Positions 23,326-36,200 are shown, numbered from the stretch's first letter. The stretch is DNA of 64,000 nt from Leucogyrophana mollusca (GCA_021014945.1 MU266339.1:124001-188000); one strand, 5' to 3'. The notes: a model not told the origin generated them from the letters alone. Translations and numbers: made by a program.

Positions 23326-25035
23326 ATGGACTCTGACATCGGAATCCTCTACTCGTACCAGTCTATGAACTATCTCCTAAGTAAGCAGTCGCTTCGTCCG
23401 CTGGCTTAGGATGTGGTATTTTGAATCACTTACCCTCCTTTTTAGTGGCATTAGTAGTTGTTGTCATGTATGACCACGGTAAGTGGAACTTCTCTTGTAT
23501 AAGCCCTTCGCTTCCAACAGGGAGCTATATCACAGTGCTTACATTCTCGCAAGAGGTGGGCTCCCTCCTGCAAATATCCTATAATATATGACGCTCAAAC
23601 TCATCCTCGAGGTGGATCGAATATGGGTAATTGTCACGAAATGTTATAAGTTGTCGAAACTCATCGGGGGCCCCATAGAGCTGTCGTTGGAGCCTCGCAA
23701 CAATCCTTTATATCGTGGTACGTCTAGTCATCCTCCTCTACCAGGAGATGTGTTGAGCAGCTCGAATCTATTTCAGGCTCGCTACTCAGGCGCTGTATTT
23801 GTATTGTGAGTTTAAGCTTCAACTCTCAGTCAACATAACTGACTACACCGCGTAATTGGCAGTGCAATCGCGTCAGGTAAAATTGCTCTTAAAAAAAGGT
23901 ATCACTTCTCTGAGCACGTGTGTCACATGCAGCCTACTTGCGTCTTAACTGGACGCGTACGGTGAGCCATTTCCCATGAATCAGAAAACGAACCGTCCCC
24001 TGACAGCCAATGTGGTAGGGGTAATTTTCGATTTGATATGTCGTCAATGATCTGACAGTGAATATTCATCGTGAAATGTTCAGTGGTGAGGATCGCTCGA
24101 TCTCGCATTCCATCTACGTATGTTTATAATTTCGAAGCCCAGTCTATTACCACAGCCATCTCTTGGTCGAGTACGGTGTTCACCATAGCTATGCAAGGTG
24201 CGTAAGGCATGCTGTTTGACCTCCTTTTCTTTTGTCAGTGATCGCACCACCCCCAGCGATCCTCATCATGTGGGCCTATGCACTATGCAACCGTTCGAAG
24301 AAGGTTCTGGTCTGTCTGCTGGTCTGCTTTTTCTGTCAGACGGTAGTGGTGATTGCATTCTGTGGGATGGAATGCAACAATTTTATCAATTGGAACCATG
24401 GTGCGTTTGAATTCAGTCCTACAAAATCCAGCCGTTGGCCAAGATTACATCTTATTAGTCGTGTCTGTGGGAGCTCCCATCGGCAGTGTTGCACAGGGAG
24501 AAGATACTGACCTTTCCGCATTGGGACCACTCGTTATGATTGGTTTCGAGCTGATATTTGATGTGGTCTTGCTCGTAATTGCGGTACTTGCGTTTGTAAA
24601 ACATGCCCTCCAAGCCAGGAGATGGTCGATCAGCCCACTGATGAAAGTCTTGATCGCCGACCAAGTACTCTATTTTTTATGGTGCGCTGATAGTTTCTCC
24701 CCTCCTGGGAAGTGTCTGCTCACCGTTAACTCATCAGCTACGTTGTGCGGCAAGCGGCTATCACCCCTACCTTGGTCGCCAATTTCGCTCCTGCTCGGTC
24801 TGTGCTGCTTGCCAGAGCGACCGCTGCCACGAACGCGTTGATGATCATCGCTGGACCTCGCATGGTGGTCAACCTTCGTGTCCAGGAAGTCAGGACAAGA
24901 GAGGGCACTTTCCAGGAAGAGCTGAGCGCTATTCAGTTCAGCACTCGAGATATGCTAGCTCAGTCGATCGTGGAGGAATACCCGGAGTCGGGGGTGGAAC
25001 AAGCTCCCGACCTTGGGCTTCAGGTGCTGAGTTGA
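23326..25035 (+). CDS. Seven-helix membrane protein, DUF6533 family
   Basis: Basidiomycete-expanded family of unknown function. Many short exons start at ATG 23326: MDSDIGILYSYQSMNYLL, then MALVVVVMYDHGSYITVLT, then FSQEVDRIW, then SCRWSLATILYIVARYSGAV. This is the DUF6533 signature (YD..LT...EVDRIW...W...LY...RY). Later helices are IAPPPAILIMWAYALCNRSK, VLVCLLVCFFCQTVVVIAFC, PLVMIGFELIFDVVLLVIAV and ARATAATNALMIIAGPRMVV. A cytosolic tail of about 50 residues ends at 25035. Estimated length is about 350 residues. Splicing between 23880 and 24240 is the least certain part. Ligand and partners are unknown; the topology resembles a receptor, but no signalling motif is evident. Confidence 0.8.
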
Positions 25036-26225
25036 TGCTAAGATGTGGAATCCAATGCCTTGACTAATACCGATAGGGCTTGATTGTCTGCGGTCGTGTT
25101 CTTTTTTCTTCAGTTTTTTCTTACGATATGGACTATTCATATGGATTTGTGTACGACGGCAGCTACCCTTCATACTGGTTCCATGTGTATTCCTCGTTAT
25201 CGGGAACCAGTGTACATTTAACGATTGCGACAGAAGCCACAGCAGGCCACAGCTCTCCTCCTGGACCAGGCGTGTCGCGGTCTTCCAAACCATGGATCCA
25301 TGGACCAGCACCCGTGACGTTGTTGCCCCTTACAGACCGCCTGACTGCCCCCCGATTGACACCAGTGCGTACGTCTTGCCTCCCCGTGTCCCAGGGCTGT
25401 CAAGGATCCTGTCATTCATCTCTCAAACTTTGACGAAACTCCTCGCTCATCCGTCGCATCGTATGTGCCCAACCTGCCTCCCGGACGGACCGATATAACC
25501 TGCGACAGTTCATCTCCCCCTTGACCCCATCCTCTCCATCCGACATGCTCTCGATCCCATATGACTCTGCATCTGCATCACTATCTCATTTTAAATTTGA
25601 GGTGTATTTGCTTCCAAATGAACGTGGCTTAACCTCACGATAGGGCTTCTCGGCACCCCATTCCACGCAACACTGATTCTGATCCGCCAACGGTGCGTTA
25701 CCCGAGGACATACCCGCACGCCCTCGGCCTCCATCCCTTCATGCCTTCACTATCGGATCAGCTTTGACCGAAAAGTCGATCACGGCTTTCACATCTGGGT
25801 CCACCCCTGGCGCATGGCTCAAATCTGACTCAATGCTGCTTCGAAAACGTTAAAACAGGACACCAACACTACCACGTTCATTCGATAATTCTCCGGTTCT
25901 GATATGACACGAGGAATGAATTTGAAGAACAAAAACCCAAAGATGCATAAGTTAATCTCAAGAACTACCAACCCGCCGTATCAAGAGCGCACCAAACCAC
26001 GAGTAAGAAGACAGAATCAAAGAGTGTGTGGTACAGCAGTACACAGCAGTGACCATTAAACGAAATGAGGGAAGGAAAGGGTATTAGTGCTACAAGTATG
26101 GTGTGCAGGGACGTGTGCATAAAACCGATTGTCTATATGAGGGGGGACACGAGTCCAACCGAAACCGTTCATCGTTGGACAACATATGAAAACGATAACA
26201 AAAATGAAAGGAGGAAATGAGATCA
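25036..26225. other. Convergent intergenic region
   Basis: Between the ends of the DUF6533 gene and the Ser/His-rich protein gene. The 117-codon frame at 25080-25433 begins with a non-ATG codon and has no family resemblance. A 9-bp inverted pair (actggttcc ... ggaaccagt, about 25171-25209) is present. Nothing else is supported. Confidence 0.4.
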
Positions 26226-27623
26226 TCATGTGCGTTCGCGGGAATGGCTGTGTATCGAAGCGTCGGTGGAATGCCTCCGTTGCAGACGTCTATTGCTTTT
26301 TGAAGAATTTTTGGAACTCTTGGATAAGTCGGATGCGAAACTAAAGAGCCGGCTGAACAGCGGTTTTTTGAACCCCGTGCTGTTCGATCGGGGAGACGGC
26401 GGGGATTTAGTAGTCGAAGTTGCGGTGTACAGTGACGCGTCCGGGCCCACCTGTGACATACCGAGGTCAGCCGTGCAACGGGCGAGGAGCGGACAGGACA
26501 GGGGTTTACATCGCCGACTTACCAGGACCTTGACCTTCTGGCCTGGGACAGGTATGACGTAGTATGTACTGCCGGAATCCCCGCTTCCAGCTTCACTGAT
26601 TGGCGTATGTGAGCGCGGACCGCCGTCTCTTCTCGATCGCGGGCCCCTGGGGCTCTTGCTGCGATGTCTTGCCATTCGGCTCTCTTCGTCTACAGATGTG
26701 AGATGTGGGTGCGCAGATGGGTATGGAGACGGAGTGATGCGTGGATACTGGGGAACAGAATGGGGATTTGGTGCGGAGACTGTGTATGTCATCCCAGGAG
26801 CCTTGTGGGGCGCATAAACCATTGTTGGCGGAGAGTAGTGGTCGCTGGGGTGACGGCCTCCCGGGGCATACACGATCGCCGGCGGTGGCCGTGATGACCT
26901 GTGCGAGTGATGAGGCAGATACTTGTCGTAAGGGTTCTGCATAGGGAGGGGCTGAGAGTGCGAGTAGGTGACTGGCTGCGCTCCACCGATGTGGCTGGAG
27001 TGGCGTAGCGTTGATGTTTCCTCAACGAACCGCGACCCGGACGGTTGTGAGACGTGATGTGTGGGAGGCTCTGAGGCGCGTCTTGGTCTATTCGCGGCGG
27101 GCTGTGGCGGAGCGTTCGGGTCCGAAGGCAGTATCCGAATCTCCTCAGGAGATTGCGACACGGCGAAGTCCAACTCTGTACGGTGTGCTTGTCTTATTGA
27201 CGAGTAGTACGCACTGTCGCTGACATTGTGGCGTTTGTCTCGGTGGGCGTATGTGGGCGCTGCATATCCGGACTTCGAGCGGTCGTGGGAGTAGTGGTGA
27301 GCTGTGTGCGGACGACTCTGGGACCCGTGGCTCCCACTATCTCTGTGAGAGCTAGAGCGAGCTCTGTCGGAATTATCGTAGTGCCAGTGCGAAATGGGTA
27401 TGTCTCTACCGTTCCCGTACTTTAGAAGCATCTTGGGAGGTAGAGAGTGAGTGCTTTCGTCGTCTGACTCACGCTCGTCGCTCATGTCCTCGATAAGAGA
27501 AGGGGGACTGGACGGGGAATTAAACTGGAGGGAAGGCGAATGAGACCGCACCCAGTGTTCAGTGCGCTCCCTGGAGCTCATGAAGACCTGGACTGCGTCG
27601 GGTGAGGTGGTGTACTCTGTCAT
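26226..27623 (-). CDS. Disordered Ser/His/Pro-rich protein of unknown function
   Basis: Two exons, 26523-27623 and 26226-26450, give 441 residues. The 72-nt intron (GTAAGT...TCACAG) has no in-frame stop, so retained transcripts would still encode protein. The start at ATG 27623 (MTEYTTSPDAVQVFMSSRER) is preferred to an upstream TTG. Most of the chain is low complexity with many His, Ser, Arg, Tyr and Pro (HRDSGSHGSQSRPHTAHHYS; PPPAIVYAPGGRHPSDHYSP). Two short ordered-looking blocks stand out near the C-terminus: GSTYYVIPVPGQKVKVL and SLYTATSTTKS, then FKKPLFSRLFSFASDL. These may be conserved binding motifs. No catalytic domain, signal peptide or membrane helix is seen. Confidence 0.75.
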   Translation of the reverse strand: MTEYTTSPDAVQVFMSSRERTEHWVRSHSPSLQFNSPSSPPSLIEDMSDERESDDESTHSLPPKMLLKYGNGRDIPISHWHYDNSDRARSSSHRDSGSHGSQSRPHTAHHYSHDRSKSGYAAPTYAHRDKRHNVSDSAYYSSIRQAHRTELDFAVSQSPEEIRILPSDPNAPPQPAANRPRRASEPPTHHVSQPSGSRFVEETSTLRHSSHIGGAQPVTYSHSQPLPMQNPYDKYLPHHSHRSSRPPPAIVYAPGGRHPSDHYSPPTMVYAPHKAPGMTYTVSAPNPHSVPQYPRITPSPYPSAHPHLTSVDEESRMARHRSKSPRGPRSRRDGGPRSHTPISEAGSGDSGSTYYVIPVPGQKVKVLVSRRCKPLSCPLLARCTADLGMSQVGPDASLYTATSTTKSPPSPRSNSTGFKKPLFSRLFSFASDLSKSSKNSSKSNRRLQRRHSTDASIHSHSRERT

Positions 27624-28339
27624 GGCCACCAAGCTGTAAAAAATCTAGCTGCGAGTCACGAAAGAGCTTTGACAGAAAGAGAGAAAAGCCCTGAGAGCTG
27701 GGTGGGCTTTATAATAGTGCTGTGAAGGACCGAGGGAGATCCCGTGTTACGAGAAGGAAGAGAAAGAGCATCCCAGTGGGTCTCAGCTCATCGCTTTTTT
27801 GGCGGTAGATTACCACCCATGATTAGAAGACTATTTCCGAGTATCCACTAAGAAAATTGCAGATTATCTGCTTCCACTAGATTGGCATCAAAGGAACGTG
27901 TTTGCGGCGAGGCATATGCCAAATCGAACAGCCACCGCTGCGCGCGTGAGCTCATCGTCACGGAACCAAATCAGGGCTCTCCTCCTCCGTGGCGGTCCTA
28001 TTAAAGGGATCTATCGCCTGGGGCTCGCCTGGGATGTACTTTGTTTGCTGTGGCTCCGCACTGCTGGAGCTGGAGCACTGTAGTCCCTACCCGAACAGTC
28101 ATAGTGAAATGATAGAACGCAATCATATCCGCAGAGGCGATGTCTGGCACCGGCGCAGTCCATAGCTGGCGAACAATGGTCAATCAGTCGAATGGGTCCT
28201 CGTCGGGCGAGGGCAAGAAAACACGCAGTAGCCACGGCACAACAATTGGTTTCACCGGTAGAATACCCAAGTAAACGCCACAAGGTACAGATCCCAAAGT
28301 ACACCATAAGACCCAGAAGCAGTCCAAATTCCCGTTCCC
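27624..28339. other. Intergenic region, 0.7 kb
   Basis: Promoter of the Ser/His-rich protein gene and 3' region of the GPI-anchored protein gene. The open frame at 28011-28412 (minus) overlaps the end of the neighbouring gene out of frame and looks random. Confidence 0.4.
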
Positions 28340-29110
28340 TCACATGCAGCCCAAGATCGCTCCGAAAGCTCCCAGCATGGCGACTAGAATAGTGGGCGAG
28401 GTTCCCACGCATCCGTTCCCAGACGGAGAGGGCGAGGCACCTGACTGCGAGGCCGAGCCTGCAGCAGTGGGAGAAGAACCAGTCGGAGAGCCAGCGGGGC
28501 TCGCGGATGGTGCTCCCGGGGAGCCAGGTGCGCCGGTGATCGAGCTCGGTGGAGCGGCGCTGGCAGATGGTGCACCAGTCGCGACGCCACCTTGCACATC
28601 CATAAGCGTCGCGTTTTCCTCTTCAAAAAATGTCGTTGATGGATTTTCGACTTCGCATGTAGCCATGCCGTTGGCAATCGTACAGGATTCCATGAACGTC
28701 GCGGAAAGAGCCGCATTGCCATAGGTAAAGATGGCTTCATTTGCTCCCTCTACCAAGGTGCCTATATATCAAAAGAACATCGAAGTCATAAGCACGTTGT
28801 ACCCATGCAAGATGCACTTCATTAATTACCAGTGCCAAAGAAGGCAGGGTCTTGACCAACCCAGGTTCCTGTGGGCTCACCCGGGACTACCTCGTAGGTT
28901 GTTAGACCGTCGGACCCAGCACCGAGCACATTGACGCTCAACGGCTGAGGATCAAATCCCGGCATATACAGCGAAACATCAGCTTTACAAACTGCGGTCA
29001 CCGACGGCGATCAGTGACGAGTGTGCGCAAGTTAGGAAAAGGAACGCACGTTCAAAGCCAACAATAGATATCAGTGCCATCAAGGACCTGAACGACACCA
29101 TGGGGCTCAT
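28340..29110 (-). CDS. Small secreted GPI-anchored protein
   Basis: Three exons, 29050-29110, 28830-28991 and 28340-28761, encode 214 residues; introns of 58 and 68 nt are both phase 1. The N-terminus (MVSFRSLMALISIVGFELCK after a possible upstream Met) is a signal peptide with likely cleavage near CKA. The mature part reads DVSLYMPGFDPQPLSVNVLG, then a short beta-rich domain with TYEVVPGEPTGTW and ESCTIANGMATCEVENPSTT. Its two cysteines could pair. A Ser/Pro/Ala/Gly linker of about 60 residues and a hydrophobic end (TILVAMLGAFGAILGCM) are typical of GPI attachment. This layout is common in Agaricomycete cell-surface proteins of unknown function. Either ATG 29110 or 29101 may be used. Confidence 0.82.
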
Positions 29111-29855
29111 ATTACTTATCAGTTGCGCTGCGGTTCAGAAATGACTGTCAAGCGGAAAAGAAAGAAGGCAAAGGAACGTAAAATTTCTCCTGCAGCAAGC
29201 GTGAAGGTGAAGGTGAGGGCGGAAATGGAGAAAATGCTCGTCGACAGCTTGAAGTTTTATACCGCATCGTCAAAGAGACCTCAGGCACGTCTGGATTCTT
29301 CCCGGAATTCGAATTTGACTGGTGTGAGTTCCTTGATAGTCGGCGGTTTGCTGATCCTGAGTGAGCGGTTGCGCAATGGATCCGAGTCACAGTCTTTGAC
29401 AGTCTGTTTCGAAGGGGGCACCGTTGCAGTCCGGGAACGCTATGGAGCCACGGATGCTACAATTTCGCGTTTGTGGTTGCGGTCGAAGCAAGCCGACGGG
29501 TGTTGACCACAAAACACACATGGAACAAACTTCACAGTCCGCGAGCAATGATATGTCCAAAAATAGCAAGTGCCTTATTTCCCACGGTGCAGCTCCCTCT
29601 TCAAGCTCAACTTGAGCTGTGATCGATTCGTCTACGAATTCCTGGGGGCCTAAGCATACAATGATATCTATACAGCAATTGGAGGGAAGAACCACGAAAA
29701 AGAAAACCAGCGTACACAAGAGATAACAAGGATAGAAAGATAGAATTGATTGAGCCACGCAATGCAAACAAGAAGCTGTACACACAAAAATGAACAAACA
29801 GATAATGGAGAGTTCGAGTCATGAAGTGCGCCAGAGCCATCGAATGAAAGTCTAT
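29111..29855. other. Intergenic region, 0.75 kb
   Basis: Promoter of the GPI-anchored protein gene and 3' region of the transcription factor gene. The 127-codon plus-strand frame at 29123-29506 starts with a Lys/Arg-rich stretch but has no recognisable domain, so it is not called. Confidence 0.4.
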
Positions 29856-29867
29856 CTAGACTTTCAT
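29844..29867. repeat. Perfect palindrome over a stop codon
   Basis: ATGAAAGTCTA (29844-29854) and TAGACTTTCAT (29857-29867) are exact reverse complements separated by 2 nt. The TAG stop of the transcription factor gene (29856-29858, minus strand) lies in the centre. The mRNA would form an 11-bp hairpin at the end of translation. Confidence 0.8.
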
Positions 29868-32800
29868 CCTTTGTTGATAGGGGAGATTTTGTTGTCCATA
29901 GTCCATGACACCATGGTGCTCTGTTCGCGAAGGAGTGTTTGAGCCGGAGGGGAGGGGCGACGGCAGCCAGCTCGGAGTGATAAGACCACTCCCTCCAGCT
30001 CCGAACACAAAGCCTCCACTGAGACCTTCCATCGTGTCCGAGTAACCTGCAAAGCCAATCGAGTCAATACCACACTTTTGGACACATTTCATGTGGTACT
30101 AACCAGGTACAAGCACACTGTCCCAGAACCCGCTACTGAGTATGTTATCTATCGACATTGAACCCATAGAATCTTCAGATATCGGTGCCATTGTTGGCGG
30201 GAACGTCGACATGTCCGCCACGGGCCCCATCTCGCCGGTGAACTGAAAGTCATTCATGCCGTTGCCCATTCCGCCGCCAAAATATGCTGGATTGTTCATA
30301 GGAGGACCAATGTCTCCTGGTGGCGAGAGCTCATCCCGCTCACCAGGTGTAACTTCTTCCGACTCAGCGTGGCTTGCTGGGCCATCTGTGCGGGCTGATA
30401 TGAGTGCCCGAAGGAAAGTGCTGTAAAGGGCGGGTGTGTGATGCGAGTTGACGGCGACCCCTTCAAGAACGCTAGCGACGTCCTTTACAAGGTCGTAAAC
30501 CTTTTGCTCGTTCTCGAGGAACGTTTGGAACTCCGGTCGAATAAGCTGGCAAGACAAACATGAGCAATGAATCGCAGTTTGCATCGTCAAGATGTCTCAC
30601 CTTGAGCAAACTTAGCACAGCGTAGGAGATGAAGACGAAATGTGAGTCCGGCGAGTATTTCAAATATCCTTGAGGAGCAAGCTCGTCACGAGCCATGGTC
30701 GCAACTGCAGTGGCTGACGTGTGACACCGGGCAAAGAAGTGACCAATGTCAACTGCTGACCGCTCCATTGCGTTCTGCAGCCCGAACGAGTTGATGACAA
30801 GCATATAGTAGTGGAAGTAGAACTTTGTCATGGTGGCCGAGTACGACAATAAGACGTCTTCCGCTAAGAATGCTGTCAGAAAGAGTGTGATGAACACAAC
30901 AGAGTAGAACCTACTTGACGGTAATCGGCGGACGGTAGTCCATTCGTGCTCCCATGCAAGGATCTGTGTCTCAATTGTCTTGATTACAACAAGGTAATCA
31001 CAGTCGGTTTGCAGGCCAGAGGGCGTATTGGTTCCAGAGTAGAGGAAGTCAAGGCTACGAGATACGATACGTTGAAGTTCCTGTAGAACGACTATAAGGA
31101 GTAGTTACTTGGAGGGAGCTAGCGCACACTTACCACATATGCTGCCAGCGAAATATCGCCTGGCGTGCCCACCGGCGAGCGGATCCATACCAGGGCATTG
31201 CGAATGACGAAGCTACACATCACATCAACATCGGTTACGCCCCGGGTGTGATCGTAATTGCACTACGTACTCTTCCTTGATGGAATGGGGCTTCCCCATC
31301 TGTGCGCTGGCACTCCGGTCTAGCGCGAAGCAAAGGAACCAAGTACGCTCGCGGTTATGCACCTCCTTATCACGAGCTCTACCTTCCGTGGTATCCTGGC
31401 TTGTTACGGCGGTCTTGCGGTGCAAGTTGAGGTCCATAGCCATTCTATAAATGATCATATCAGCATTGAAGCTCAATACAAAATGACCAGAAAACCAACC
31501 TGATAGCCATACCAAGTAACAACCATGTCTTGTCGTACTCGTACCGTTCTACAGCGCCACATCCCCACAGCGTCAAGAGAAGATATGCCTGAACGATCTC
31601 GAGAGATTTGTATCCCTTGGCAGGCACGCTGAAAGCCAGCTTCTGTGCGAGTTCCGCAAGCTGAGAGTGAAGGTCCGGTCGTACGGTATAGAATTTTGAG
31701 GCTATCGCGCATACTAAAGCAGGATGTCAGGGGGGTGCACATGTACGTCGGGGTAAACGGGCTCACTTGTAGTCAATAAAAATGGCGACCGTGAGCATAC
31801 GAGGGCTGGGGTGTGGAAATCGCGATCGAACAGATTGCAGTGCACCTAAGAAGACGATAAGACGGGTTCTGTTTCAGGTTATAAAAAGAAAATAACCGAC
31901 ATTCATGTGCTCGAAATATCTACAAAAAAATTTGTCAGTTGACGCAAACATCGAGTTAAGGCATGCGAACATATTAAATAACGCAACGACTTCTTCAGTG
32001 CTAACGAAACTCAACATCTCCGGTTGTATCTGCCGCTCGATATATAGTCGACGAAGAGGCAAGATTGTCATAGGACCTTGATCCAGCGTTAGCACAGCAT
32101 TGGGAGATTGATAAAGACATCATTACGAACCGGGCCTGAAGTAATTGTCGCTTGCCACCCCTAGTCTCCGGTCTGGGTCAGGCTCGGTTGGTCGGGCAGA
32201 GAACGAGCCGGAGACACCCTGTGCACGTCGATTTGCCAAGCTGGCCTCGGCGAGTAGACCCAACGGGTTCAAGGCATTGTCAGGTAAAGAATGCAACTTG
32301 GGCGAACCCGAAACAAGAGCGCTGCTTTGAGCTGGGTAAGGTGGCTGTGGTGGGGGTGATGGAGAGGCTAACAAGGCCTGCGTCTGAGCGGTTTGGCCAG
32401 TGGGTGATGGAGATCTCGACACCATTCCGGAAGCGATACTTGGATTGCCAATAGACCTCAACACAGTGTCTAAAGTACGCTCCATCTTCTTCAGTGACCG
32501 CGTGAGCAGTTCGTGTTTTCTTGGGCTAAAATCAGTGTTGGTCGTACTTATAGCAAAATGACTATGAAGGCGCTTACTTTGCAGAACGCTTTCCACGATT
32601 TGATTCCTCAAAGATACACTCGTGGTTTCCTGCAATGCACCGCTTGCAAGGAGGCCCCTGCTCGGCTCCAACACACTTCATTTTCAGTCTCCGACATACC
32701 GTGCAAGCCCTGGGACATAATGCCTTTCAGTAGTGTTGATAGGGTGGATAAGAATTTTATTTACCGTGAGCCACGGGTGGTTTTCGGTTTCGATTCACCT

Positions 32801-33237
32801 GCTTCGGTAGAAGGACTTGCACCATCTGTACCTTCATCCGTGCGCGCTTTCTTGCGGCTGTTATCACCAGCGTTGCTCACTAAGGTTGAGGACGGCCGCT
32901 TTCCGTTGGTATTGGATGATGTATAGGACATGTGCTCAGTTGGCGGTGTGCCGATAGTATCAGAGCCTTGTGAAGATGGTGACGATAAATTGTGGGGAAC
33001 ATTAAGATGTTGACCCATGTGCTGCGGTTGTTGCTGATACGGATAGTACGGAGGATACAACGAGAGTGCGGGGTCAATCGGTATCTGAGGAGAACGAGGA
33101 GGCGGCATCGATGACTGAGGGATGCCGTGGTCCTGATGATGCATAGACATTGCGCAGTCGGTGTAAAAGTCGAACCTGGCAGAGGGGTTCAAATAGACCT
33201 GGGGATAGTGGGGGGTGGGCGAGAAGGGTATTAGCAT
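29856..33237 (-). CDS. Zn2Cys6 fungal transcription factor with MHR domain
   Basis: About a dozen exons, roughly 900 residues. A Pro/Gln/Tyr-rich N-terminus (DPALSLYPPYYPYQQQ) leads to a basic patch (NSRKKARTDE) and the binuclear zinc cluster: RACTVCRRLKMKCVGAEQGP then PCKRCIAGNHECIF, with all six cysteines. A likely dimerisation helix follows (RKHELLTRSLKKMERTLDTV). The middle homology region starts LFNIYFEHMN after a 51-nt intron and continues CNLFDRDFHTPALVCSRSPF, KGYKSLEIVQAYLLLTLWGC, LGMAIRMAMDLNLHRKT and NRERTWFLCFALDRSASAQM. The C-terminus is Gly/Pro/Met-rich and possibly activating. Start ATG 33237 is the first in frame; ATG 33150 (MSMHHQDHG) is an alternative. Target genes are unknown. 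Confidence 0.9.
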
Positions 33238-36200
33238 GGCGAAGATAGCGGATGACGGGCGGTAAAATGGGATCTCACCTTTGGTGCGTACTTGAGATAT
33301 AAAGCAGAGAGGCTAGTGCGATTCTGACAAGAAACGCGTATGGTCCACGTGCGATTCGTCCGATTGAGCTGAGAAAAGAGACTTGATGCTGACGGAGAAA
33401 AGCGGGGGTGGCGCGGAGCTGAAGGATCCGACAGCTGTGAGGAAGGGAGGTAGTTTGAGGCGTATGTGAACTGGCTTGGAACGGGCCAAACTTGGGACGA
33501 TCAGGATCCGTCAAGAAGTTTCGAGACAAGATAGAGCAACAGAGAAAAGCCGAGCGTTCCACGTTCTAACAATCTTACAAACCTTCAAAGCTTGTCCAAA
33601 GCAGATCAAAAAGACCCAGGAATTCCTGTGGGTTATGATCTGGTGGGAGATTGTGAAAGGCGCGGCCTCCTCGTCACATTCGACGGAGGTCCCCCTCGAG
33701 CGGAGTTTAAACTCCCTCTGCCTGCAGGCAGCCGTGTGGGCGCTTGCCCTTTACTTTACGCCATTCCCTCAAAACTTTGGCCGTCGTAACACCTTGCAGC
33801 GAGGAACATTAAGGAACTGTGCAGCGCTGACTGTTGGACTGGATACTCCAAGGGACCTCCCTCAAAATAGTCTTTCGCTGTTCCCTGACCGTCTGTCATC
33901 TCTTGACTCCGTGGAGGCGCTTTCGTGAGAAGGACCCGTTTCGTCTCGAACCGCTCTTGATTATCTTTGGCATGTCATTGATGGCCTCATTTCATCTGTT
34001 TGGACTCTCGGGTCTTTCTGATGTTCAAATGACGTTCTCGGATGTGTCCGGACATGGTCTATGTCGCGGGTTCTCTCGCCGACGCTCTTGGCTAACCTGC
34101 GGGCCAATATAGTCTTGCTCATTGGAAGAACAGGCACAAATTTATCTTGGATACCCTTTATGAAGAGCTGGATCTGCTCCCGAATCCTGATCCTCATGCT
34201 CTTTTTCGACCTTTATAGAAGGTAAGCGGTTCGTACGTACTGAGCTCCCCAACATTTGTCAGTCTTCGAATGTATCTTTGTATGTTGCGATATCTCATGC
34301 GGCGCCATCCACGAGGAGAGGTGCTGGGAACACTTGGGTACTAGCGTAATTGCCCCCTTGACAGCGCGCCGGATAATTATGGGTGGTTTCATGACTTGAC
34401 AACGACCGTGCGTTGTGCTCTTAGCGAGGTCTTTCACTCGCGCCTGTAAACCCTTCCGAATCAAAGGATGGAGGTCGGTTCCGCCGGCAACAGCTTGCTC
34501 CTTGTACTGTGCTGACCAATTCTCAGCAGGACTCGCCTTATGCAGAACTTGCTTCCCAAGTGTTACTGGCTCGCAAAGCCAGTTCCTCGGCAAGGCTCAA
34601 CTCGTCTGATGCACATGGATCGCTGAGCTTCAAAGGGCAACGTATCCCAAGTCTGTATTTAGAGGTACAGACAAGGCTAAAATGTTACAAAAGTCCTCAC
34701 GACAACACCGTCAATTTGACAGGTATGCGCGTGCTCCTCAATGATGATAGGCAAAAATAGAATCCAGAAGAACATCGACTGGTGTTATTGCATGGTGCTC
34801 CCGCTCTCGTATCTACACAGAAGAATGAAAGGTGACGTTGGAGTCCTTGATACTGCAATATAACGGGGTTTTTCTCTTTCAGTTTCATTTGTAGCCGAGC
34901 CGATTTCACGGCAGCAAAGATATTTCGTTGCTGAAAAACGAAAGCTGACAGAGAGAAAATCGCAATCTGATGCAATAGTGGCTCGGTTGTTGTTCCCCTC
35001 CTCTAAGCTCTCGGTGCGAATCCTCGACAGCTTGACGTATCTTTTCTCGCGATAATATGTCCACAGACGGAGCTCCGCGATTAACTGGAGACCATATTGC
35101 AACCCCTGATTGTGGTCTATAGTGACCATTTCTGCATTAACATGGTGATAGGTGTTCTCACAGCCTGATGCGGCGTCGTGTTACCTCTTGCAAGGAGTGG
35201 TTGGAGCTACCCTAAACAACGGTAAGTTTTTTTACGGTTTGAGAGGAGACCGCCCGCGCATGAGCCAGGCTGCAGTCGCTCGCACTCCATCACGCGGAAG
35301 TTTCTATGTTCTTATCACTTATCATACCACAGCTTGATCATACTGTCCCACTCCCTGTGCCTCTTTGGGTTTGTGACCGACGTCGAAGATCTCAAAGAGT
35401 CGATCCCGTCCGTCAGACGTCCATCGTTCGACGAAGCGCCGCTGACTTTCCACGAAAGGGCTATCAAAACGATCGAAATTTCGGTCTTCCGCAGACATAC
35501 AATGCAGTTCCCACCGCCTCCCTCCCCGGAGCCGTGAATGGAATTTTCATTGCGCTCCCTTGGTGGAAGCACCTGCCGATAGGCAGGACCTTCTGCGCAG
35601 TTATCTGCGGCTGTCATGCCGCCGCTGTAATCGTGCTCCATCACATTCCCAAGGCACCAACTGCCCGCTTCAAGGTGTGATAATTTTCTCGCCATGTGAT
35701 GCGAGCCAGCTTCTTGATGCTTGCATGTGCTCCCTTTTTGTGTTCTCCTACTTCTCCTATTTTCGTTAGACTCGGCTCATGTTCAGCGCTTACAGCGGAA
35801 CATGCGCGCGCCTAAATGGTACTGGACATCATTTCTTCCAGGGATTCTGAAGAGGCGAGATGACTCTAACCTCCTCGCTGTAGTCTGGAACAGCCGTGGG
35901 GGTGGGTTGGGGTGGGCAGGAGCTTCGGGGTGGCAAGAATGGCAGAGACCTGTGCCCTAATCATCTCCGCTCCGCACTTTGATAGCGGTCAGAAGCGTTT
36001 CTCTTCCAAGCAACTACATAACGAGACAAGCATTCCCGCAACGGCCTTACATCCACGCGCCCTTCCCGCTCTGTGAGACTTTACTCCCGTTTTCTGGCCA
36101 ATCGATCATCGTGGCCACCTGGCCTTCCCGCTGTTGGCCCTGAACATGCTGGTTTCCGTGCGGTTGCGATGTTACAACATCGGGTTCGCATGATCGGCGT

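Noticed and set aside
29123..29506. 127-codon plus-strand frame with Lys-rich start
   Set aside because: No recognised motif; overlaps the promoter of the GPI-anchored protein gene. Kept only as an unsupported frame.
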